A stretch of DNA of 64,000 nt from Pelagibius sp050330205 (GTDB lineage: Bacteria; Pseudomonadota; Alphaproteobacteria; Kiloniellales; Kiloniellaceae), in NCBI GenBank assembly GCA_050330205.1, contig JBHJOA010000032.1:140869-204868 (forward strand), read 5' to 3'. Below are positions 60,626 through 64,000 of this stretch, one piece after another; positions within the stretch are counted from its first letter, which is position 1, and each line of letters opens with the position of its first letter. Under the pieces are notes generated by a model. That model was not told where the DNA came from. It worked only from the letters and a program-made list of their open reading frames with translations, and ran no database searches. The translations under genes were made by a program, and so were the position numbers.

Positions 60626-61321
60626 CTACCTGGCGGCCTGCCGTATTTCCTCTGCCCCCTCGGGCCGCGGATAGATAAAGCCGTAGGCGGGATAGTGCCG
60701 CGCCCCATAAACCTGCCCCGGCGTGTACCAGACGCGCACCTCGGACCAATCGTTGTTCTTCGACACGTCACGGACCGGGGTGTATTGGTGAATACGGCCG
60801 GCGTTCAGCCAGTTGGCCTGGTGCACGATGATCTCGCGGCTGTTGACCACCTCCGTGACAACCGCGAGGTGACCGAGCCGCAGGCGGCGAGACTTGCTGA
60901 GCACCAGCACCCCGCCCGGGCGCGGCGACGCACCCCTTTCGTAGCGGCCGGCCGCCTGGGTCCACCAGGTCCAGGCATCCCCGCGCAGGTCGATGCCGGA
61001 AACCTCGCGCGCATAGGGCACGCACTGCAGCCGCTGCGAGGCCCGGACCACCTGCGGCTGCGGCCGCGGCAGGGCCGGTTCCTGCTGCGGCAGAGTCAGG
61101 CCCGCCGGCGCTACTTCGTCGGCCGACGACGTGAGGCTGCGCACCGCTTCCTGGATGACGGGTCCATGGTCGAAAGAGGCCGTCTCGGATGGGACCGCGG
61201 TGCCTTCCATGGCCACCGCCGCCGGGACGCCACAACCGACCGCGAAGATAACGACGACAGGGGCGAGGAGAAACCGCATGAGTCGCGCGTTTCCCTTAAC
61301 GATCATGCGACGAACGGCCAC
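60626..61321 (-). CDS. Secreted CHAP-domain (NlpC/P60-like) cell-wall protein
   Basis: The 231-residue protein is taken from a GTG at 61321 because GAGGGG lies just upstream; ATGs at 61306 and 61279 also fit. The N-terminus is a signal peptide (MRFLLAPVVVIFAVGCGVPA). A Pro/Gln-rich spacer (about 60-95) leads to a CHAP domain with the catalytic Cys in LQCVPYAREVSG near 100 and His in LGHLAVVTEV near 150. CHAP domains cleave peptidoglycan peptide or cross-links. It is a monocistronic gene near housekeeping genes. Confidence 0.85.
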   Translation of the reverse strand: MAVRRMIVKGNARLMRFLLAPVVVIFAVGCGVPAAVAMEGTAVPSETASFDHGPVIQEAVRSLTSSADEVAPAGLTLPQQEPALPRPQPQVVRASQRLQCVPYAREVSGIDLRGDAWTWWTQAAGRYERGASPRPGGVLVLSKSRRLRLGHLAVVTEVVNSREIIVHQANWLNAGRIHQYTPVRDVSKNNDWSEVRVWYTPGQVYGARHYPAYGFIYPRPEGAEEIRQAAR

Positions 61322-61641
61322 CGGACCCCTCTTGCGGCTGTCTGAAACAGGCGCCGGCTGGCTGCATGCTGGATACCCCCGAACGGTGACTCCGGCCCCT
61401 GACCGGAAAACAAAAACGGAACAACAACACGACCTGCGTCAAGTAGCTACAAGGCTGCTCGAACAACTCGGCAGTCGGGCCGCCAATGCTCATCTCGACC
61501 GGCGCTCCCTTTAGTCTAGACAACCGGCCAGAAAAGGCATCCTGAAGCTTTTAAGGGCACAGAATTGACATGGCAAGCGCCGGCATCGCCTCCCTATATG
61601 CTGCCTGCCCTGAATTCGACATTCTGGACGGGGAGGCTTAA
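61322..61641. other. Divergent promoter region without a recognised gene
   Basis: The 320 bp separate the CHAP gene (minus) and the glycine-zipper lipoprotein gene (plus) and must hold both promoters. A TTGACA at 61565-61570 is followed by TATATG at 61595, but the 24-bp spacing is too long for a standard promoter. An A-rich patch lies near 61409-61430. No RNA gene is seen. Confidence 0.45.
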
Positions 61642-61893
61642 ATGTTTCGTTTAACTCCAGTCCCGGCGGCGGCCCTGGTGGCGGCCGTGCTCGCGCTTTC
61701 CGCTTGCGGAGGCAGCACCGGTGACCGCGCGCTCAGCGGCGCGGGGATCGGCGCGGCGGCCGGGACGGCTGTAGGCGCGGTCACCGGCCTCGGCATCGTC
61801 GAAGGCGCGCTGATCGGCGCCGGCGCAGGTGGCCTGACCGGCGCGCTGACCGACGAGGACACCATCAACCTCGGCAAGCCCTGGTGGAAGTAG
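61642..61893 (+). CDS. Small glycine-zipper lipoprotein
   Basis: The 83-residue protein begins with a lipoprotein signal (LALSACGG, lipobox LSAC, lipidated Cys22). Its core is an alternating Gly/Ala segment (GAGIGAAAGTAVGAVTGLGI, about 33-52, and GALIGAGAGGLTGAL) typical of glycine-zipper outer-membrane or envelope proteins. GGGGAGG precedes the ATG. It lies just before rlpA, so an envelope role is likely. Function is not known. Confidence 0.85.
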   Translation: MFRLTPVPAAALVAAVLALSACGGSTGDRALSGAGIGAAAGTAVGAVTGLGIVEGALIGAGAGGLTGALTDEDTINLGKPWWK

Positions 61894-61914
61894 GCGGTGG
61901 AAGCAGGGGCGGAT

Positions 61915-62412
61915 ATGAGGCCGGACATGCGGCGGGCGCCTGAAGGCCGGCGCAGCGGCGGTCCCCTCCTCGCCGCGGCTTCGCTGGCCTGCGGCCTGCT
62001 GCTCGCCAGCTGCGCCGCCGACGCCCACTCCCGGGGCGACGACGCGGCGCGCGTCCCGCAGCAGACCGCCGCGAAATCGGAGTCATCCGAACCGCAGGAG
62101 GCCGTCGCCGCCACCTTCACCGGTCTTGCGTCCTGGTACGGCCCGCGCTTTCACGGCCGCCTGACCGCCAGCGGTGAGACCTTCGACATGGCATCGCTAA
62201 CCGCCGCCCATCCGCACCTGCCCTTCGGCAGCCGCGTGCGGGTGACCAACCTCGCGAATGGGCGCTCCGTGGTGGTGACGATCAACGACCGCGGCCCCTA
62301 CGTGAAACCCCGGATCATCGATCTCTCCCACGCCGCCGCGAGGCGGCTCGGATTCGTCGACGACGGCCTGGCCAAGGTCCGCCTCGAAGTCCTGGATCCC
62401 CCGACGGGTTGA
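61915..62412 (+). CDS. rlpA: RlpA-like septal lytic transglycosylase lipoprotein
   Basis: From the ATG at 61915, preceded by AGGGGCGG, the protein is 165 residues. A GTG at 61897 and an ATG at 61927 are alternatives. The lipoprotein signal ends at LLLASC. The double-psi beta-barrel contains GLASWYGPRFHGRLTASGE near 70, LPFGSRVRVTNLANGRSVVV near 100, INDRGPYVKPRIIDLSHAAA near 122. RlpA cleaves naked glycan strands during septation. The C-terminal SPOR domain is missing, as in many short RlpA proteins. Confidence 0.9.
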   Translation: MRPDMRRAPEGRRSGGPLLAAASLACGLLLASCAADAHSRGDDAARVPQQTAAKSESSEPQEAVAATFTGLASWYGPRFHGRLTASGETFDMASLTAAHPHLPFGSRVRVTNLANGRSVVVTINDRGPYVKPRIIDLSHAAARRLGFVDDGLAKVRLEVLDPPTG

Positions 62413-62422
62413 TCCCGACCCG

Positions 62423-63298
62423 CTAACCGCCCAGCGCCAGCACGGCATTCCCGCAGGCGACGCGCCGCCGCAGGAGATCGATCCGCAGCAGATCCTCGGC
62501 CAGCACCAGCGGCCCGTTGAAATCGGCGGCGACCTCGGCCAACAGGGCCTCGCGGTCGGCCGCCGGCGGCACGAAGTGGGTGAGCGCCAGCGCCTTCGCC
62601 CCGGCTTCGGTCGCGATCTTGCCGACCTCGTCGGAAAGCGTGTGGTAGGCGGCGACATTCGCCACGGTCTCCGCCGAGCGCACCCCCGGCACCACCGGCA
62701 TCTCGCGGTGGACGAAGACCTCGTGCACCAGCAGGTCGGCATCGCGCGCCGCCGCGATCAGCGCCGCGCAGCGCCGCGTGTCGCCGGACAGCGCCAGCTT
62801 GCGGCCGCCGCCTTCGAAAACGAAGCCGAAGGCGTGGCGCACCGGCCGGTGGTCGACCTCCACCACCCGCACCGCGAGGCCGCCGAAGGCGAGTTCGTCG
62901 CCGGCGGCGATCTCCGTCACCGCGACCTCGAGGGCCGCCGTCGACGGCCGCTTCTCATGGGCGATGCGCTGGCGGCGTTCCGGCTCCCAGAGGGCCATCA
63001 GGCCCTCGACGTAGCGCCGGGTGCCCGGCGGCCCATAGACCGGCAGCGGCCGGTCGCGCCCCTGGTGCCACGACGACACGATGAGCTGATAGAGATCGAC
63101 CAGATGGTCGCTGTGCAGGTGGGTCAGCAGCAGCGCATCGAGGTCGCGCCCCGGCGTGCCGGCGGCAATCAGGCGCTGCGTCACGCCGGAGCCGCAGTCG
63201 ACCAGCAGCTTCGCGCCGTCGCCCAGAATGAGTTGGGCCGGCCCGTAGCGTTCGGTCGAGACCACCGGACAGCCGGTGCCGAGAAAAACGATCTCCAT
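62423..63298 (-). CDS. MBL-fold metallo-hydrolase (RNase Z-like)
   Basis: The ATG at 63298 (MEIVFLGTGCPVVSTERYGP) gives 291 residues. The metallo-beta-lactamase motif HxHxDH is LTHLHSDHLVD near 72, with further metal ligands in HAFGFVFEGGGRKLALSGDT near 165-185 and ALTHFVP near 250. The start and GTGCP motif match the RNase Z/arylsulphatase-like group of MBL proteins. It may process tRNA 3' ends or hydrolyse a small ester; no exosite arm is seen, which disfavours true RNase Z. Confidence 0.87.
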   Translation of the reverse strand: MEIVFLGTGCPVVSTERYGPAQLILGDGAKLLVDCGSGVTQRLIAAGTPGRDLDALLLTHLHSDHLVDLYQLIVSSWHQGRDRPLPVYGPPGTRRYVEGLMALWEPERRQRIAHEKRPSTAALEVAVTEIAAGDELAFGGLAVRVVEVDHRPVRHAFGFVFEGGGRKLALSGDTRRCAALIAAARDADLLVHEVFVHREMPVVPGVRSAETVANVAAYHTLSDEVGKIATEAGAKALALTHFVPPAADREALLAEVAADFNGPLVLAEDLLRIDLLRRRVACGNAVLALGG

Positions 63299-63339
63299 GG
63301 GCGAGGAGGCTAGCGCGGCCGGCGCCGAGCGCAATGGAA

Positions 63340-63365
63340 AAGGGCCGCCCCGAGGGGCGGCCCTT
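63340..63365 (-). terminator. Intrinsic terminator of rpoD
   Basis: AAGGGCCGCCCC-GA-GGGGCGGCCCTT is a 12-bp perfect dyad 27 bp downstream of the rpoD stop. On the minus strand it is followed by TTTCC, a short T tract. On the plus strand only a CATCTTTT stretch follows, so it acts mainly for rpoD. Confidence 0.8.
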
Positions 63366-63391
63366 CATCTTTTGTGCGGCTGTGACTCCGC

Positions 63392-64000
<609 letters not shown>

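Noticed and set aside
61565..61600. TTGACA and TATATG as a promoter of the glycine-zipper lipoprotein gene
   Set aside because: The 24-bp spacer is far from the 16-18 bp needed, so the match is probably chance.

Overview
The window is GC-rich and gene-dense, with short intergenic gaps and many 1-4 nt start/stop overlaps. It reads as part of the chromosome of an alphaproteobacterium, probably Rhodospirillales or Rhizobiales-like. Evidence is the C-terminal half of a typical alphaproteobacterial RpoD at the right end, a tRNA with a CAT anticodon, and a dense load of ABC and TTT uptake systems with amine and heterocycle catabolic genes. No phage, plasmid or IS gene is visible. The taxonomic call is inference from gene content and protein style only.

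Left to right. (1) 1-5911: a tripartite tricarboxylate transporter (TctC, TctB, TctA) with an MmgE/PrpD-family dehydratase on each side. (2) 6137-7426: an orphan PAS-type histidine kinase. (3) 7459-16649 (minus): a nine-gene run of a PotABCD-type polyamine or amine ABC importer, a nitrilase-superfamily amidase, a trimethylamine-dehydrogenase-like flavoprotein with an altered substrate pocket, a flavin monooxygenase-like protein, RidA and a DUF1028 protein. A LuxR-type regulator is divergent (16759-17583). (4) 17647-33214 (minus): a 15.6-kb run that looks like an oxidative-reductive nicotinate (N-heterocycle) catabolic operon. It holds a molybdenum hydroxylase, 6-hydroxynicotinate reductase, an ApbE-superfamily UPF0280 protein, two tandem DUF1185 proteins, a ferredoxin-NADP reductase with an internal deletion, a [2Fe-2S] ferredoxin, a Rieske oxygenase, a Liv-type ABC importer with fused LivH-LivM, an enamidase-like amidohydrolase and a MarR regulator. 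A promoter overlapped by a dyad operator precedes the first gene. (5) 33731-36691: an iron-complex ABC importer behind a Fur-like box.

(6) 36853-46276: aldehyde dehydrogenases, a PuuB-like oxidase, a class III aminotransferase, a hydroxyacid dehydrogenase, two HAD hydrolases and a double-GNAT protein, suggesting amine or amino-acid catabolism. (7) 46354-59494: a Dpp-type peptide ABC importer with fused ATPases, an Lrp regulator, a DAO oxidase, a second double-GNAT paralogue, a LysR regulator, a heterotrimeric opine/hydroxyproline-type dehydrogenase and an M19 dipeptidase homologue that lacks key metal ligands. (8) 59566-60464: an AT-richer stretch with a truncated Mrr-like restriction domain, next to the 3' end of a tRNA. 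(9) 60465-64000: housekeeping genes (tRNA, CHAP protein, glycine-zipper lipoprotein, RlpA, MBL hydrolase, rpoD).

The strongest system-level signal is block 4. The set matches the nicotinate route known from Eubacterium barkeri: hydroxylation to 6-hydroxynicotinate, reduction to the tetrahydro-oxo compound, then enamidase ring opening. The extra genes suggest new biology: a possible dedicated flavin transferase for the reductase, a possible N-demethylation entry by the Rieske protein, and two uncharacterised DUF1185 proteins.
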